Origin: Streptococcus infantis
GTDB taxonomy: Bacteria; Bacillota; Bacilli; Lactobacillales; Streptococcaceae
Direction: 5' to 3'
Assembly (NCBI RefSeq): GCF_015546995.1
Contig: NZ_JADMUH010000009.1
Coordinates: 1-64,000 of the forward strand
DNA: 64,000 bases
Each line of letters begins with the position of its first letter. The first letter of the stretch is position 1. Both the position numbers and the translations under genes were made by a program. Shown piece by piece: positions 9,231-21,005 of the stretch. The notes under the pieces were generated by a model, which did not search any database, was not told the DNA's origin, and saw nothing but the letters and a program-made list of their open reading frames with translations.

Positions 9231-10547
9231 CTAATTGGATATCTTACGAAATTGGCTGATAAAGAATCCATCACTTCCGTACAATTCTGGAGTAATGAGG
9301 ATGCAGCCGTCTTTTAGGATATCCTTGCATTCGTGTTCTAGTTTAACCTGCTCGAACTCTGGATGACTTTCTAAAAATGCTTGAACCACTTGAAAGTTCT
9401 CCTCAGAGACAATAGTGCAGGTACTATAAGTTATTATACCACCTTTACGTAGCGTTTGACAAACACTACCTAATATTTCCAACTGAATTTCCTGTAATGA
9501 CGCGAAATCAGCAGTGTCTTTGTTGTATTTGATATCTGGTTTCCGACGCAATAGACCAATCCCTGAGCAAGGGGCATCAACAAGAATCTTATCAAATTGA
9601 TCCTTGCCAAAAAAATCGTGAACCTTTCGGGCATCCAATTTTCGTGTTTGAACACGGTCTGCTACGCCTAAACGCTGGGCATTTTCTTGAATCAAAGTGA
9701 GTTTATGGTCATAGAGATCCAGAGCTGTTACCTGACCAGTCGTTAGATAAGATGCCATATGGGCTGTTTTCCCACCTGGAGCTGCACAAGCATCCAAAAC
9801 CTGTTCATCTCCTCGCAAATCCAATGTTGGCGCAACCAACTGACTAGACTCATCCTGAATGGTAATTGCACCTTCAGCAAACAAGTCATGACCAGCAAAA
9901 TGCCCCTGCTCTTTAACCAGACCAGAAGCTGATAAAGCAGAATCACTTGCATCAAGCAGTGCTTTGATTTCCTCTTTTCGACTCAAATCTGTCACACGGA
10001 TACTGGCTTTATTGCGTTGCAAAAGACTCTCAAAAATCGCTTGCGCTCGCTCTTCTCCATACTCTTCCTTGAGCTTAGAAACTAACCACACTGGCAAAGA
10101 GTAGGCGATAGAATCACGCTTGTTCTTACGCTTGATACTAGCAATATCTGGCAAACCTTCTCGCAAGATACGGCGAAGGACTGCATTGACCAGTTTTTCG
10201 CTACCCTTTTTACGAAGTTTTGCAATTTCTACCGCTTCATTGACCACTGCATGATCAGGAAGCTTATCCAAGTATTGGAGTTGATAGACGCTCATGAGAA
10301 GCAAAACATAGAGCCAGCTGTCTAGCTTGTCTCGATCTTCGATAAAGTGGGACAGATACCATTCTGAGGTGAGTTTACGGGTTACTGTTCCATACACCAA
10401 CTCAGTCACCAAGCCTTTGTCAGCTGCTGACAGTTGACTTCCCTTGAGGTGTTTATTTAAGGCGATATTGGAGTAGGCTTGATTGACAAAGACATCCTCT
10501 AGCACCTTTAAGGCTAAGTTTCTAGCCGTTTCTACTTTAGTCACCAA
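9231..10547 (-). CDS. rsmB: 16S rRNA (cytosine-967-C5)-methyltransferase RsmB
   Basis: Methylates C967 of 16S rRNA using S-adenosylmethionine. It has 438 aa. An N-terminal NusB-like RNA-binding domain covers about 1-135. The Rossmann methyltransferase domain has the SAM motif [12 protein letters not shown], the DAPCSG motif with one catalytic Cys and YSTCT with the other. It overlaps fmt by 11 nt, so the two are likely coupled. It is also called sun or sunL in streptococci. Confidence 0.95.
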   Translation of the reverse strand: MVTKVETARNLALKVLEDVFVNQAYSNIALNKHLKGSQLSAADKGLVTELVYGTVTRKLTSEWYLSHFIEDRDKLDSWLYVLLLMSVYQLQYLDKLPDHAVVNEAVEIAKLRKKGSEKLVNAVLRRILREGLPDIASIKRKNKRDSIAYSLPVWLVSKLKEEYGEERAQAIFESLLQRNKASIRVTDLSRKEEIKALLDASDSALSASGLVKEQGHFAGHDLFAEGAITIQDESSQLVAPTLDLRGDEQVLDACAAPGGKTAHMASYLTTGQVTALDLYDHKLTLIQENAQRLGVADRVQTRKLDARKVHDFFGKDQFDKILVDAPCSGIGLLRRKPDIKYNKDTADFASLQEIQLEILGSVCQTLRKGGIITYSTCTIVSEENFQVVQAFLESHPEFEQVKLEHECKDILKDGCILITPELYGSDGFFISQFRKISN

Positions 10548-11472
10548 ATCGTTCTCCTACAGCCAAACTTCGTCCAACACCGTTGAGGAAGGAAGCAATA
10601 TCCATCTTAGGTTTTCCTGCTGGTTGAACCTGTTTGAGAGATAGAGCTCCTTCTGCTGTTGCGACAATCAGTTCTTTCTTACCGATGGAGAGTATCTCAC
10701 CCGGATTCCCCTTCCCTTCTACAGGCAGAGCTTCATAGATTTTGAAGCGTTCTCCCTTGAGGAAGGTATGAGCAACTGGCCATGGATTCATCCCACGGAT
10801 TTGGTTGAAAAGTTGACGGTTGGTCTTGTTCCAGTCCAATTTTTCTTCCTCTGGTTTAATATTTGGTGAGAAAGTTACTTGGCTTGGATCTTGCGGCTCT
10901 GGCTGAATTTCACCAGCTATATAAGCAGGTAGAGTATCCAAAAGCAAATCACGCCCAACAATGGCCAATTTTTCAAACAATGTTCCAACATTGTCCTCAT
11001 CAGTAATGGGAATACTGCGACGAGAAATCATGTCCCCTGCATCCATTTCCTTGACCATTTCCATAATGGTTACTCCTGCTTCTTCATCACCTTGAATCAA
11101 GGCATAATGGATAGGAGCTCCACCACGGTGCTTTGGAAGAAGCGAAGCATGAACGTTGACTGCAAAATTCATGCTATCAAGGAGTTTACTTGGGAGAAAT
11201 TGTCCAAAAGCTGCAGTTACAATCCCGTCAGCTCCCAAATTCATGATAGCTTCCATTTCTGGACTACCCGATAATTTTTCTGGTTGGTAGATAGGCAGAC
11301 CTGCCTCTTTGGCAGCTTGTTTCACTGGGGTTTCCTGGATGACTTTTTTACGGCCGACAGCACGATCTGGTTGCGTCACAACAGCTACAATCTCGTAGCG
11401 ATCATCTGACAAAAGTCCCTTCAAAACAGTTGCTGAAAAGTCGGGAGTCCCCATAAAGATTAGTTTTGTCAT
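10537..11472 (-). CDS. fmt: Methionyl-tRNA formyltransferase
   Basis: Formylates Met-tRNA(fMet) for translation initiation using 10-formyl-tetrahydrofolate. It has 311 aa, normal for the family. The N-terminal domain starts with [12 protein letters not shown]. The folate/formyl-transfer motif [20 protein letters not shown] is near residues 109-128 with its catalytic Asn/His/Asp context. A smaller C-terminal tRNA-binding domain follows from about 210. It is preceded by priA with an 11-nt gap. Confidence 0.96.
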   Translation of the reverse strand: MTKLIFMGTPDFSATVLKGLLSDDRYEIVAVVTQPDRAVGRKKVIQETPVKQAAKEAGLPIYQPEKLSGSPEMEAIMNLGADGIVTAAFGQFLPSKLLDSMNFAVNVHASLLPKHRGGAPIHYALIQGDEEAGVTIMEMVKEMDAGDMISRRSIPITDEDNVGTLFEKLAIVGRDLLLDTLPAYIAGEIQPEPQDPSQVTFSPNIKPEEEKLDWNKTNRQLFNQIRGMNPWPVAHTFLKGERFKIYEALPVEGKGNPGEILSIGKKELIVATAEGALSLKQVQPAGKPKMDIASFLNGVGRSLAVGERFGD

Positions 11473-11483
11473 CTTTTCTCCTT

Positions 11484-13880
11484 CTATAAAAATTGTTGCG
11501 GTTCGTGGTCAATACTGAGACGAAGTTCGCTATTTTCACGTTCTTGAGTTAGAGCCAAAACTTGATTAAGGGTCGAGGCCAACTCATCTTCTAAACGGTA
11601 TTTAATCAAAATTTGGTAGTGGTAGAGGTTATGAGTACGAGCGATAGGTTTTGGCGTCGGACCTAGAATTACACTAGCATCCGATAAACCTGACCGCAAA
11701 ATTTCCATGACTTGATAAGCACGTCTAAGAACCTCTTCTTCTTTTTTATGAGATAAGGTGATTCCAATAGTAAAATAATAAGGTGGATACCCCAACTGAC
11801 GTCTGATACCCATTTCATAGGCATAGAAACCTTCGTAGTCCTGATCCTTGGCGAACCGAATGGCATAATGATTAGGATTATAGGACTGAATCAAGACCTG
11901 ACCTGCCTTTTCAGCGCGACCGGCACGGCCTGCTACCTGGGTCAAGAGTTGGAAAGTCCTCTCAGAAGAACGAAAATCAGGCAGGTTCAAGGCTGTATCC
12001 GCATTGAGAACACCAACCAAGGTCACATTTGGAAAATCTAATCCCTTGGCAATCATCTGGGTTCCTAGCAATATGTCCGCTTCACCATTGCCAAATTGTT
12101 CAAGTAAAGCTTGGTGACTGCCTTTTTTACGAGTTGTATCCACATCCATGCGTAGAATGCGTGCCTCTGGAAAGAGTTCCGCTAGCTCATCATAAGCCTT
12201 CTGTGTCCCCGTTCCATAATAGCGAATGCTACGACTCTGACAGTTTGGACAGACATGTGGAATTTCCTTCGTAAAACCACAATAATGACAGTTCATAGTC
12301 TTAGTATCCATATGCAGCGTCAAGGAAATATCGCAGTTGGGACAGGTATCAACTGTCCCACATTCACGGCACATGACAAAGCTAGAATAACCACGACGAT
12401 TGAGCATGAGAACAACCTGCTCTTTTTTATCTAATCGATCTTGAATAGCCTCAATCAGAGGAGGTGTAAAGTTTGACGTTTCATTCTGCCCGATATAATC
12501 ACGGAAGTCAATCAGTTGAACTTGAGGGATACTTGCTAAAGGATTGGCCCTTTGCGTCAGGCGGAGATGTTGATAAACACCCTTGCCAGCACGCGCACGG
12601 CTTTCTAGACTCGGTGTTGCAGAACCAAGAACTAGGGCGGCTTGATTGTACTGAGCCCGTAAAAGAGCCACATCTCTAGCATGATAACGCGGATTGCTGT
12701 CTTGCTTATAGCTAGCCTCGTGCTCTTCATCGATAATGATAACACCTAGATTTTTCAAAGGTGCAAAAATGGCAGACCTAGCACCAACAACTACTTGGGC
12801 TTCTCCTCGCTCCACCTTGCGCCATTCGTCGTACTTTTCACCATTGGACAAACCTGAATGAAGAATGGCAACTTTATCGCCAAAACGAGCGATAAAGCGC
12901 TCCGTCATTTGAGGTGTCAGAGAAATCTCTGGTACAAGAACAATCGCTGTTTTTCCCATATCCAAGGCACCTTGGATAATCTGCAGGTAAACCTCGGTTT
13001 TCCCACTTCCTGTAATTCCTTGAAGAAGAAAGGGAGGATGTTTCTTTCCAATCGCTCCAACAACCGCCTCACAGGCTTGTTTTTGCTCTGGATTTAATTC
13101 TAAAGATTGACTGGATTCAATTCCTTCAAAGTAGGCAGCTGAACGTTGCACTTCTTTTTGAAGGATCGTCAAAGCACCCTGTTCCACAAAGAAGTTAACT
13201 TGTTCGCGTGAGTAATGTTCTAACAAATCAGCCAAAGGAACTGTTTCAGGATATGCTACTAAATATTCTCGCAGTTCTAATTTCTTCTTGGCACGATTTG
13301 AGATTTCTAGTTTTTCCAATTTGTCAGGATTTACTTCAACCCAAGACTGTGTCTTAACCTTCTTCTGATCCACAGCCTGGTACTCTAGTTTTAAAAGACC
13401 TTTTCGAGTCAATCGCATCATCTCAGCCTGCTTTTCTAAGTCTAGAGATGAAAATGCTAAAGACTCCTGCGAACCAAACAAACGGTCTCTGTCTTCTTGA
13501 CTCAAGCCTTCCAGAGGATAGAGGATCTTATCATAGCTAGAATTCAAAAATCCCGGAAGCATAGCTTTTAGAATAGAAATTTTGTATGAAAAAACTGACT
13601 TACGTAGTTCTTCAGCTAGCCAGAGTTGTTCCTCCGTTAAGACAGGAGAAAAGTCCAGCACCTCAGCAATCTCTTTCAAGTCATCGTCTGCCACTTCCGC
13701 ATCATTTTCTTGTTCAATTCCAAGAACTATCCCTTGAATCAAGCGATTAGCCTTCCCAAAGGGTACATGAACCCGCATGCCGACTTCCAGCATCCCCTCA
13801 AATTCTTCTGGAATCTTGTAGCTATAGGGCTGGTCTGTCTGCATCAAGGGAACATCGACAATGATTTTTGCAATAGCCAT
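11484..13880 (-). CDS. priA: Primosomal protein N' (replication restart helicase PriA)
   Basis: Superfamily 2 DNA helicase that reloads the replisome at stalled forks. It has 798 aa. Order: N-terminal DNA-binding domain with a circularly permuted winged helix (1-270); helicase lobe 1 with Walker [12 protein letters not shown] and DEEH box [12 protein letters not shown]; zinc-binding insert with paired CxxC motifs (about 500-545); helicase lobe 2 with [12 protein letters not shown] and [12 protein letters not shown]-terminal domain. The start has a GGAGGTGAGG site. Confidence 0.96.
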   Translation of the reverse strand: MAIAKIIVDVPLMQTDQPYSYKIPEEFEGMLEVGMRVHVPFGKANRLIQGIVLGIEQENDAEVADDDLKEIAEVLDFSPVLTEEQLWLAEELRKSVFSYKISILKAMLPGFLNSSYDKILYPLEGLSQEDRDRLFGSQESLAFSSLDLEKQAEMMRLTRKGLLKLEYQAVDQKKVKTQSWVEVNPDKLEKLEISNRAKKKLELREYLVAYPETVPLADLLEHYSREQVNFFVEQGALTILQKEVQRSAAYFEGIESSQSLELNPEQKQACEAVVGAIGKKHPPFLLQGITGSGKTEVYLQIIQGALDMGKTAIVLVPEISLTPQMTERFIARFGDKVAILHSGLSNGEKYDEWRKVERGEAQVVVGARSAIFAPLKNLGVIIIDEEHEASYKQDSNPRYHARDVALLRAQYNQAALVLGSATPSLESRARAGKGVYQHLRLTQRANPLASIPQVQLIDFRDYIGQNETSNFTPPLIEAIQDRLDKKEQVVLMLNRRGYSSFVMCRECGTVDTCPNCDISLTLHMDTKTMNCHYCGFTKEIPHVCPNCQSRSIRYYGTGTQKAYDELAELFPEARILRMDVDTTRKKGSHQALLEQFGNGEADILLGTQMIAKGLDFPNVTLVGVLNADTALNLPDFRSSERTFQLLTQVAGRAGRAEKAGQVLIQSYNPNHYAIRFAKDQDYEGFYAYEMGIRRQLGYPPYYFTIGITLSHKKEEEVLRRAYQVMEILRSGLSDASVILGPTPKPIARTHNLYHYQILIKYRLEDELASTLNQVLALTQERENSELRLSIDHEPQQFL

Positions 13881-13964
13881 ATCCTCACCTCCTTCTCTTC
13901 TTAAATCGTTTCAATTGATTGAGTATTCTTGCAATAGAAAAAATAAGATTGAGTCCCCCCAACC

Positions 13965-14279
13965 TTAAATTTTTTCACCTTCTTCTTTTTCTTTCGCGAT
14001 TTGCTCTTTGATTTTCTTTTCTTCTTCTTCTCTCAATCGTCTTTCTTCTTCGATACGACGACGAACAGCTTCGCGTTTTCCTTCTGGATCTGGGTGGATG
14101 GTTACATTCCCTGATTCAATTTCTTCCAAGGCACGAAGTGTAGATTTTTCAGATTTGAATTCTTGTGTTGGAGTTGCTCCTGCTTCTAATTCATGAGCAC
14201 GTTTTGCTTCCAAGATTACGAGTGAATATTTTGATGGTACCTTGTCAAGCAAGGTATCAATAGAGGGTTTAAGCATCAT
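13965..14279 (-). CDS. rpoZ: RNA polymerase omega subunit
   Basis: Small subunit that helps assemble RNA polymerase. It has 104 aa. The N-terminal [20 protein letters not shown] and the ARRAHEL-like KRAHELEAG segment identify the family. The C-terminal third is a highly charged Glu/Lys/Arg stretch, common in streptococcal RpoZ. Two consecutive Met codons make the exact start uncertain by one residue. It lies 24 nt after gmk. Confidence 0.93.
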   Translation of the reverse strand: MMLKPSIDTLLDKVPSKYSLVILEAKRAHELEAGATPTQEFKSEKSTLRALEEIESGNVTIHPDPEGKREAVRRRIEEERRLREEEEKKIKEQIAKEKEEGEKI

Positions 14280-14303
14280 TTGTTTGTACCTGTTTTCTAT
14301 AGT

Positions 14304-14969
<666 letters not shown>

Positions 14970-15031
14970 TCATTCAGAATTCTCTTTGTGAAGGCATTTC
15001 TGCTTACTACAATCTTTCTATCTAGTGTAAC

Positions 15032-15061
15032 AAAAAAGCAGTAATTTTTCAACTGCTCTTT
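15032..15061 (-). terminator. Terminator after rny
   Basis: On the minus strand AAGAGCAGT / ACTGCTTTTTT with a 9-nt loop, starting a few bases after the rny stop and ending in a T run. Confidence 0.8.
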
Positions 15062-15066
15062 CTTAT

Positions 15067-16680
15067 TTATTTTGCATAATCAACTGCACGAAGTTCACGA
15101 ATCACGGTTACCTTGATATTTCCTGGGTAATCGAGGTTGCTTTCAATTTTCTCACGAACTTTGTGAGCTAAGATTGTGACCTTATCGTCCTTGATTTGAC
15201 CTGGATTTACCATGATGCGGATTTCACGACCAGCTTGAAGGGCAAAGCTATTTTGAACTCCTTCAAAGCTATTAGCGATTTCCTCTAAATCATGGAGACG
15301 TTTGATGTAGCTTTCAAGTGATTCACTACGAGCTCCTGGACGGGCTGCACTCAAGGCATCCGCCGCAGCAACGAGAACTGCAATCACACTTTCAGGCTCT
15401 ACATCTCCGTGGTGACTAGCAATGGTATTGATCACAACTGGATTCTCTTTGTACTTGCGAGCTAATTCTGTACCAATCTCAACGTGGCTACCTTCTACTT
15501 CTCGGTCAATGGCTTTACCAATATCGTGAAGGAATCCTGCACGACGGGCAAGAGCTGCATTTTCACCAAGTTCACTAGCCATGATACCAGCCAACTTAGC
15601 CACTTCAATCGAGTGACGCAAGACATTTTGTCCGTATGAAGTACGGAACTGCAGGCGACCCATGATCTTCATCAAGTCAGGGTGAAGGTTCGGCGCCCCA
15701 ATTTCGTAGGCTGCAGCTTCACCATATTCACGAATTCTGTTATCAATTTCTTGACGGTTTTTCTCAACCAACTCTTCGATACGAGCTGGGTGAATACGCC
15801 CATCCTTAAGCAAGGTTTCCATCGTCATACGGGCAATCTCGCGTCGGATAGGATCGAAACCTGACAAGGTTACTACTTCTGGCGTATCATCAATGATGAC
15901 ATCGACCCCTGTCAAACTTTCAAAAGTACGGATGTTACGACCTTCACGACCAATGATACGACCTTTCATAGTATCATCAGGCAGATGAACTGTCGAGTTG
16001 GTAGACTCAGCTACATACTCACCAGCAATTCTTTGCATCGCTTGGGACAGGATATCCTTAGCAAGCTTATCTGAACGTTCCTTGACTTCTTGCTCCGCCT
16101 CACGAATGCGGCTAGCAATTTCCTTGGTCAAGTCTTCTTCTGTTTGGGCTAAGATAATATCTTTTGCCTCTGACTGAGTCAGACTTCCGACACGCTCTAG
16201 TTCAGCTTGCTTTTGCTTTTCAATTTCCTCTAGTTGTTCTTCACGTGCATCAAGGTTTTTTACTCTATCAGAAATACTTTGTTCTTTTTGTTCAAGTGTT
16301 TTTTCTTTGTTCGTCAAATTATCGTCTTTACGGTCAAGGCTCGTAGCTCTCTCCGTCAAACGACTTTCGATTTGCTTGAGTTCTTGACGCTCCGACTTAA
16401 ATTCAGCGTCCACTTCTTCGCGGTATTTTCTGGCTTCTTCTTTAGCCTCCAATAGTGCTTCTTTTTTAAGGGATTTGCTTTCGCTCTTGGCTTCATTTAG
16501 TAATAAATCCGCTTCGCGCTCAGCTTGTCCTCGTAAATTAGTTGCTTCTTGTTCAGCATTTAAAAGCATCAACTCTGCAGCCTCTTGTGATGATTTCATC
16601 TTGACTGAGATGCTGACATATCCAATGACTAAACCAATGATGACGGCAAAAACAACTATAACAATCGCCATAATTTCCAT
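15067..16680 (-). CDS. rny: Ribonuclease Y
   Basis: Membrane-anchored endoribonuclease that initiates mRNA decay. It has 537 aa. An N-terminal transmembrane helix (about 5-25) is followed by a long charged coiled coil (about 30-200), a KH RNA-binding domain with [15 protein letters not shown] (about 225-240) and an HD domain with the metal-binding HDIGKA (near residue 372). A TTGAGG site precedes the chosen ATG. It is monocistronic, with its own promoter (16730-16758) and terminator. Confidence 0.96.
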   Translation of the reverse strand: MEIMAIVIVVFAVIIGLVIGYVSISVKMKSSQEAAELMLLNAEQEATNLRGQAEREADLLLNEAKSESKSLKKEALLEAKEEARKYREEVDAEFKSERQELKQIESRLTERATSLDRKDDNLTNKEKTLEQKEQSISDRVKNLDAREEQLEEIEKQKQAELERVGSLTQSEAKDIILAQTEEDLTKEIASRIREAEQEVKERSDKLAKDILSQAMQRIAGEYVAESTNSTVHLPDDTMKGRIIGREGRNIRTFESLTGVDVIIDDTPEVVTLSGFDPIRREIARMTMETLLKDGRIHPARIEELVEKNRQEIDNRIREYGEAAAYEIGAPNLHPDLMKIMGRLQFRTSYGQNVLRHSIEVAKLAGIMASELGENAALARRAGFLHDIGKAIDREVEGSHVEIGTELARKYKENPVVINTIASHHGDVEPESVIAVLVAAADALSAARPGARSESLESYIKRLHDLEEIANSFEGVQNSFALQAGREIRIMVNPGQIKDDKVTILAHKVREKIESNLDYPGNIKVTVIRELRAVDYAK

Positions 16681-16729
16681 GTTTTTACCTCAATTTATTT
16701 GTTTATCTGAATGACATGCATTCTTATAC

Positions 16730-16758
16730 ATTTTACCACAAAAAAATATTTTTAACAA
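16730..16758 (-). promoter_or_regulatory. rny promoter
   Basis: On the minus strand TTGTTA (16753-16758), a 17-bp spacer and TGG-TAAAAT (16730-16735), an extended -10, about 50 nt before the rny start. Confidence 0.7.
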
Positions 16759-16871
16759 ACCTTAAATGGAAGTTGTTTTAGTTATTTTTAGGAGCAATAT
16801 CTTCATTTTCCTTAGTAAAATAAGCTTCTTAAACCTAACTATTTTTTAAAAGAAATTTTTTGCAAAAAACT

Positions 16872-16899
16872 AAAAAAAAGCCTACCTTTCAGTAGACTT
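16872..16899 (-). terminator. Terminator at the end of tmcAL
   Basis: On the minus strand AGTCTAC / GTAGGCT (one G-U pair) followed by seven T. The stem begins at the stop codon. Confidence 0.75.
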
Positions 16900-17995
16900 A
16901 GTTTGTTTCGATTCTGATTGGCACTCTGCCAAAATTTTGTTCTGCGATACTCGGGTATCCCAGTTGATAGATTTGGTCTGCCTTTTGGGTTATGGCATCC
17001 CAGGGTTCTTTGCCGATTCGACTGACGAGATTGACCTGCTCCTTGAGAGCTTTAAGGTGTTGTCTGCCTTTTTCGGTAAAACCAAGGACGTGAATACCTT
17101 CTGGCAAGTCACTTTCTCTAGCCTGCACCAAGATATAGGTCAAGAGGCGTCGCACACGCGCCTTGGTGTAGCGTTTGGTAGCCACTAACTCAACCAATTC
17201 CTCAATAGATTTTGCTATTTTGATGGCTTCTCTAATGCGCACAACCATTTCTTGATTGACCTGATAGATGGCGGTTAAGTCTGGATTTGACAAGATTTGA
17301 TAGCGGAGCAAGGGAAAATAATCTTCCCAGCTCACCTTACTAGCATTTTCAAAGAGATTAACAGAAGGCATAAAGCGTTCTAAAAAATCTTGATCTGATT
17401 GATGCTGACGGAGGGCTGTTGCAGATGCAAAGTCAACATCCTTGTCCACAGAATGGTAACCCGCTCCCTGACGTTGAATTGGATGCAGTTTGATCTTTCG
17501 CCCTGCTACCGCCTTAGCATATGCTAGTGCAAGGACATGATTGGGCGTATCTCCAGAAAAATCAAGACCTGCAAACTCCTTCCACATAGCTTGGGTTTTC
17601 TGAGGGTAAGAAAGAGAATCAGGTAAGTTTTCCATGAAGAATTCCATCTCTTGACCACGTTCTGCGTATAAATCAGCAATTTTCTGGTAATCCAGAACTT
17701 CTTCAGTCCCAAAGGCAAGGGTATCAATCCCCAAACGAGCCAAGATATCTACTGAACCTTGACCAAAGAAATCCGCTGCTTGTACACTGACTAAAAAGGG
17801 TAATTCTACGACCAAATCAGCACCATTTTCCAGCGCCATCTGGGCTCGTATCCACTTGTCAACGATAGCCGGCTCGCCTCGTTGCATGAAATTCCCAGAC
17901 ATGGTCACAACTTTCAACCCTTTAGCCTGTTCCAGCAGGTATTTGTGTCCATTATGAAAAGGATTGAACTCCGCTATAATACCTGTAATGGTCAT
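16898..17995 (-). CDS. tmcAL: tRNA(Met) cytidine acetate ligase TmcAL-type nucleotidyltransferase
   Basis: 365 aa of the UPF0348/TmcAL family. In Bacillus this enzyme makes N4-acetylcytidine at the wobble position of elongator tRNA(Met) from acetate and ATP. The N-terminal nucleotidyltransferase signature [17 protein letters not shown] contains the HxGH motif. Further family landmarks are [20 protein letters not shown] and the acidic/aromatic segment around GAGYHSVD. It lies 9 nt after the methyltransferase gene at 18005-18745. Function is by family. Confidence 0.88.
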   Translation of the reverse strand: MTITGIIAEFNPFHNGHKYLLEQAKGLKVVTMSGNFMQRGEPAIVDKWIRAQMALENGADLVVELPFLVSVQAADFFGQGSVDILARLGIDTLAFGTEEVLDYQKIADLYAERGQEMEFFMENLPDSLSYPQKTQAMWKEFAGLDFSGDTPNHVLALAYAKAVAGRKIKLHPIQRQGAGYHSVDKDVDFASATALRQHQSDQDFLERFMPSVNLFENASKVSWEDYFPLLRYQILSNPDLTAIYQVNQEMVVRIREAIKIAKSIEELVELVATKRYTKARVRRLLTYILVQARESDLPEGIHVLGFTEKGRQHLKALKEQVNLVSRIGKEPWDAITQKADQIYQLGYPSIAEQNFGRVPIRIETN

Positions 17996-18004
17996 GATAT
18001 TCTC

Positions 18005-18745
18005 CTATTTCTGCGCGACGAAAAACCAACGAGTGCTAGTTTCTGTTGGTTCCTTGTCTTCAAAGTCCGCAAAGAGTTTGAAGGATTTGAATCCAGCCTG
18101 TTCTAGTAAAATATCATAAGTCAAGACCTCATAAGTACGCTCTTCATGGACTTCATCATGACGACTAAAGGAACCGTCTGCTTCCTTAACAAAGAAAGTC
18201 AACTCATGCACGATAGAATGTGGTGCTGCATCCTCATAGGTATCCCAGAGCATGGCAAAATCTTCCGCATTTTCATGATAAGAATAACCTGAGAAGACTT
18301 CATCTGTCTGGTAGGTCGAATGCACATCAAAGATGAAGACCCCATCTTCATTGAGGGCATTATAGACTTCTTTAAAGACATCCCCGACTTCCACCTCATC
18401 CTGCATGTAGCAGATAGAATCGGAATAGCAGGTCACAAAGTCGTATTTACCAGCCTTGGATAAGTCCAACATATTGCCTTCCATAAAATCAATCTTTTGC
18501 TTGGCTGAAGTCGCTCTCTTTTCGGCAATCTTCAACATGTCCGCGCTCAAGTCTAGCCCAGTCACATCAAAACCTTCTTGAGAAAAGCGAACAGACTGGA
18601 TGCCTGTACCACAAGCCAGCTCCAAGAGTTTCTTTCTCTCCTTAGTCTTAGGCAAATGACGAAGAGAAAAATCCGTCCATTTATCGTATAAACTATCATC
18701 CATCACAGCATCGTAAACAGCCGCAAAGGTTTCATAAGTAGGCAT
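18005..18745 (-). CDS. Class I SAM-dependent methyltransferase, substrate unknown
   Basis: 246 aa with a standard Rossmann methyltransferase core: motif I LLELACGTGIQS near residue 40, the acidic GLDLSADML, then EGNMLDL and CYSDSICYMQD. A C-terminal beta-rich part contains a HDEVHEERTYEVLTYD segment. I start it at the MPTYETFAAVYD methionine, since this matches the usual N-terminus of the family; an in-frame ATG 36 nt upstream would add an unlikely extension. It sits with rsfS, yqeK and nadD in many Firmicutes, suggesting an RNA- or ribosome-related target, which is unproven. Confidence 0.85.
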   Translation of the reverse strand: MPTYETFAAVYDAVMDDSLYDKWTDFSLRHLPKTKERKKLLELACGTGIQSVRFSQEGFDVTGLDLSADMLKIAEKRATSAKQKIDFMEGNMLDLSKAGKYDFVTCYSDSICYMQDEVEVGDVFKEVYNALNEDGVFIFDVHSTYQTDEVFSGYSYHENAEDFAMLWDTYEDAAPHSIVHELTFFVKEADGSFSRHDEVHEERTYEVLTYDILLEQAGFKSFKLFADFEDKEPTETSTRWFFVAQK

Positions 18746-18825
18746 AATTAAGTTACAAAGAGCGTCCCTGGCAAATACCACTCGCCCTCACCTTTCTATC
18801 CATTTTCTTCTAAATTAAGCAAATA

Positions 18826-18849
18826 AACCCAGTTGACTGCAACTGAGTT
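18826..18849 (-). terminator. Probable terminator after rsfS
   Basis: On the minus strand AACTCAGTTG / CAACTGGGTT with a 4-nt loop and a T-rich but interrupted tail. It could partly separate rsfS from the downstream methyltransferase gene. Confidence 0.55.
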
Positions 18850-18855
18850 CATCTA

Positions 18856-19209
<354 letters not shown>

Positions 19210-19803
19210 TTAGTCCTCTTTCAAATAGTGCACATAGGCGTTATAGGTTTCAAGGGTTTGGGGATAAATAGGCAATCCTTGACGAGCCAAATGCTCCACA
19301 GTGCGAGCTGTTTCATAGGCTACCGCCTTATTGAGTGACAAACTTGCAATCTCACGCGCCTGGTCCACCCCTGGAAAGGCACGATTATGCTCGATGTAGT
19401 CTGCGACGTAGATAACCTTATCAAGGTCCGTCATCTGACCAGCTCCAACTGTATGAATTTCAATAGCTCGTAGGATTTCAGAATCTTGTAAATCTAAATC
19501 TTCCTGAATCTTGTAGATACCGACCATGCCATGCCAGACATTATTACCCCATTTTTTAAGATCAGAGTCAAGTTGATATCGATCAATCAAGTCTAGAAAC
19601 TCTTGATCTGATAGCTTTTTAGCATAGTCATGAAGGAGAGCAGCTAAACCAGCTTTCTCAACATCCACACCAAAGCGCTGAGCCAATTCTATGGCTGCAC
19701 GCTCTACACCCAGACAATGAGTTAGACGTTTTTCAGGTAGGAGCTCTGCCATTTTTTCCAACAATTCTTCACGCGAACAGTTGATATAGTCTTGGTATGC
19801 CAT
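19210..19803 (-). CDS. yqeK: HD-domain hydrolase YqeK (Ap4A hydrolase type)
   Basis: 197 aa. HD-family phosphohydrolase with H-HD-D residues: [12 protein letters not shown] (first His), LLHDYAK (HD pair), WHGMVG and EIHTVGA. Related Firmicutes proteins hydrolyse diadenosine tetraphosphate symmetrically to ADP. The start overlaps the nadD stop by one base, and rsfS follows directly. Confidence 0.9.
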   Translation of the reverse strand: MAYQDYINCSREELLEKMAELLPEKRLTHCLGVERAAIELAQRFGVDVEKAGLAALLHDYAKKLSDQEFLDLIDRYQLDSDLKKWGNNVWHGMVGIYKIQEDLDLQDSEILRAIEIHTVGAGQMTDLDKVIYVADYIEHNRAFPGVDQAREIASLSLNKAVAYETARTVEHLARQGLPIYPQTLETYNAYVHYLKED

Positions 19804-20432
19804 CAGTAAAGCCCTTCTTTCTCAATATAGTCTAGCACTGGTTTTGGCAAGAGAAAGTTAGGTGTGCGACCTTGAGCAATGAAATCACGTACCATGCTGG
19901 ATGAAATATCCATGAGAGGCACATCCACCCAGATGACTGGATAAGAAGTCCCTGCCTTGTAACGTGGACGTTGAACCCCTACAAACTGAACTAGTTCCAC
20001 CAACTCATCAATTCGGTACCATTTAGGCAGATAGTCTACCATATCTGCACCGATAATGAAATAGTAATCTGTATCTGGATTCTTCTCTGTTAGAAGCTTC
20101 ATGGTGTCGTAGGTGTAGGAAATACCTTTACGCTCCAGCTCGATGGTCTCAATAGCTAGACCTTCGATTCCATCAATTGCCAACTCAAGCATTTTGAGAC
20201 GGTGGTGTTCAGGAATGGTTTCCTTTTTGTCTACATGAGGCGGTTGATACTCAGGCATGAGCAGAACTTGATCCAATCCCAACTGCTGGCGCACTTGGTC
20301 TGCCACGATAAGATGTGCATTGTGAACAGGGTTAAAATTCCCCCCTAAGATTCCAACTTGCTTGCGTTTTTTATCCTTGATTTCTGGCTCTAACTCTACT
20401 TTTGTAAAGGGAGTTAATAATTCGATTGCCAT
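19803..20432 (-). CDS. nadD: Nicotinate-nucleotide adenylyltransferase
   Basis: Adenylates nicotinate mononucleotide to deamido-NAD in NAD synthesis. It has 209 aa. The nucleotidyltransferase motif [15 protein letters not shown] (GxFxPxHxxH) is at residues 28-42. The C-terminal [10 protein letters not shown] contains the SxxxR motif. Compared with B. subtilis NadD it carries about 25 extra N-terminal residues before the catalytic motif, also seen in other streptococci. Confidence 0.94.
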   Translation of the reverse strand: MAIELLTPFTKVELEPEIKDKKRKQVGILGGNFNPVHNAHLIVADQVRQQLGLDQVLLMPEYQPPHVDKKETIPEHHRLKMLELAIDGIEGLAIETIELERKGISYTYDTMKLLTEKNPDTDYYFIIGADMVDYLPKWYRIDELVELVQFVGVQRPRYKAGTSYPVIWVDVPLMDISSSMVRDFIAQGRTPNFLLPKPVLDYIEKEGLY

Positions 20433-20480
20433 AGGCTAATCTCCTTTAATCTTCTGTAAAAACAGTTTGGGAGTATATTT

Positions 20481-20792
20481 TTAGATTTCTTTAACTTTTT
20501 TAGAAATCTTACGATTTTCTTTCTTGCTTGACTGCTTATACAAAATCAAGATACGGCCGATCTTTTGGACTATATCCACACCGATTTCTTCTTCCAAGAT
20601 TTCAGCTACTCCGTGGATGTTTTCATCTGTGTTTTGCAAGAGAGTAACCTTGATCAATTCACGGGCGTCAAGTGCTTGTCGAACGCTGGTTTTGATTTGG
20701 TCGTTGAGTCCATTTTTCCCGATTTGGATGATGGGTTTGAGGGTATGTGCCTGGCTGTTGAGGAAGGCACGTTGTTTTGATGTTAATGACAT
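20481..20792 (-). CDS. yhbY: RNA-binding protein YhbY (CRM domain)
   Basis: 103-aa single CRM-domain protein that associates with the pre-50S ribosome. The family signature GKNGLNDQIKTSVRQALDAREL, with its GxxG loop, is at about residues 25-46. A basic C-terminal tail ends the protein. It lies after the structured element at 20827-20981 and before nadD in the same leftward series. Confidence 0.93.
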   Translation of the reverse strand: MSLTSKQRAFLNSQAHTLKPIIQIGKNGLNDQIKTSVRQALDARELIKVTLLQNTDENIHGVAEILEEEIGVDIVQKIGRILILYKQSSKKENRKISKKVKEI

Positions 20793-20826
20793 AATTCATT
20801 TAAAAGAGTTTCTTTTTATACTTTTC

Positions 20827-20981
20827 TGAAGTGGTGACGGACGTCAGCAAAGTCCTTCAGACTTTCATGACTAAAATTTGAGCCTAAAGTCTTAAATTAT
20901 CCGTAGTTGGTACAATCACTTGTACCAACTAACACCACGGCGAAAAGTATCTTCTAGGGGCTCGCAATGCTCGCCTTTATA
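20827..20981 (-). ncRNA. Structured intergenic element S1 between yqeH and yhbY
   Basis: Non-coding, about 150 nt. It contains the 11-bp stem TAGTTGGTACA / TGTACCAACTA with a 6-nt loop (20904-20931), flanked by CCG and ACACCACGGCG. The block GGACG-AGCAA...TTCAT..CTAA.ATTTGAGC (20838-20884) also occurs in the trpE leader at 39845-40050. On the minus strand a TATAAA (20976-20981) precedes the element, so an independent transcript is possible; it could equally be a leader of yhbY. The size resembles the published streptococcal asd RNA motif, but I cannot confirm that identity. Confidence 0.6.
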
Positions 20982-21005
20982 AAGATAACTCTTTCCTTTC
21001 TGTGT

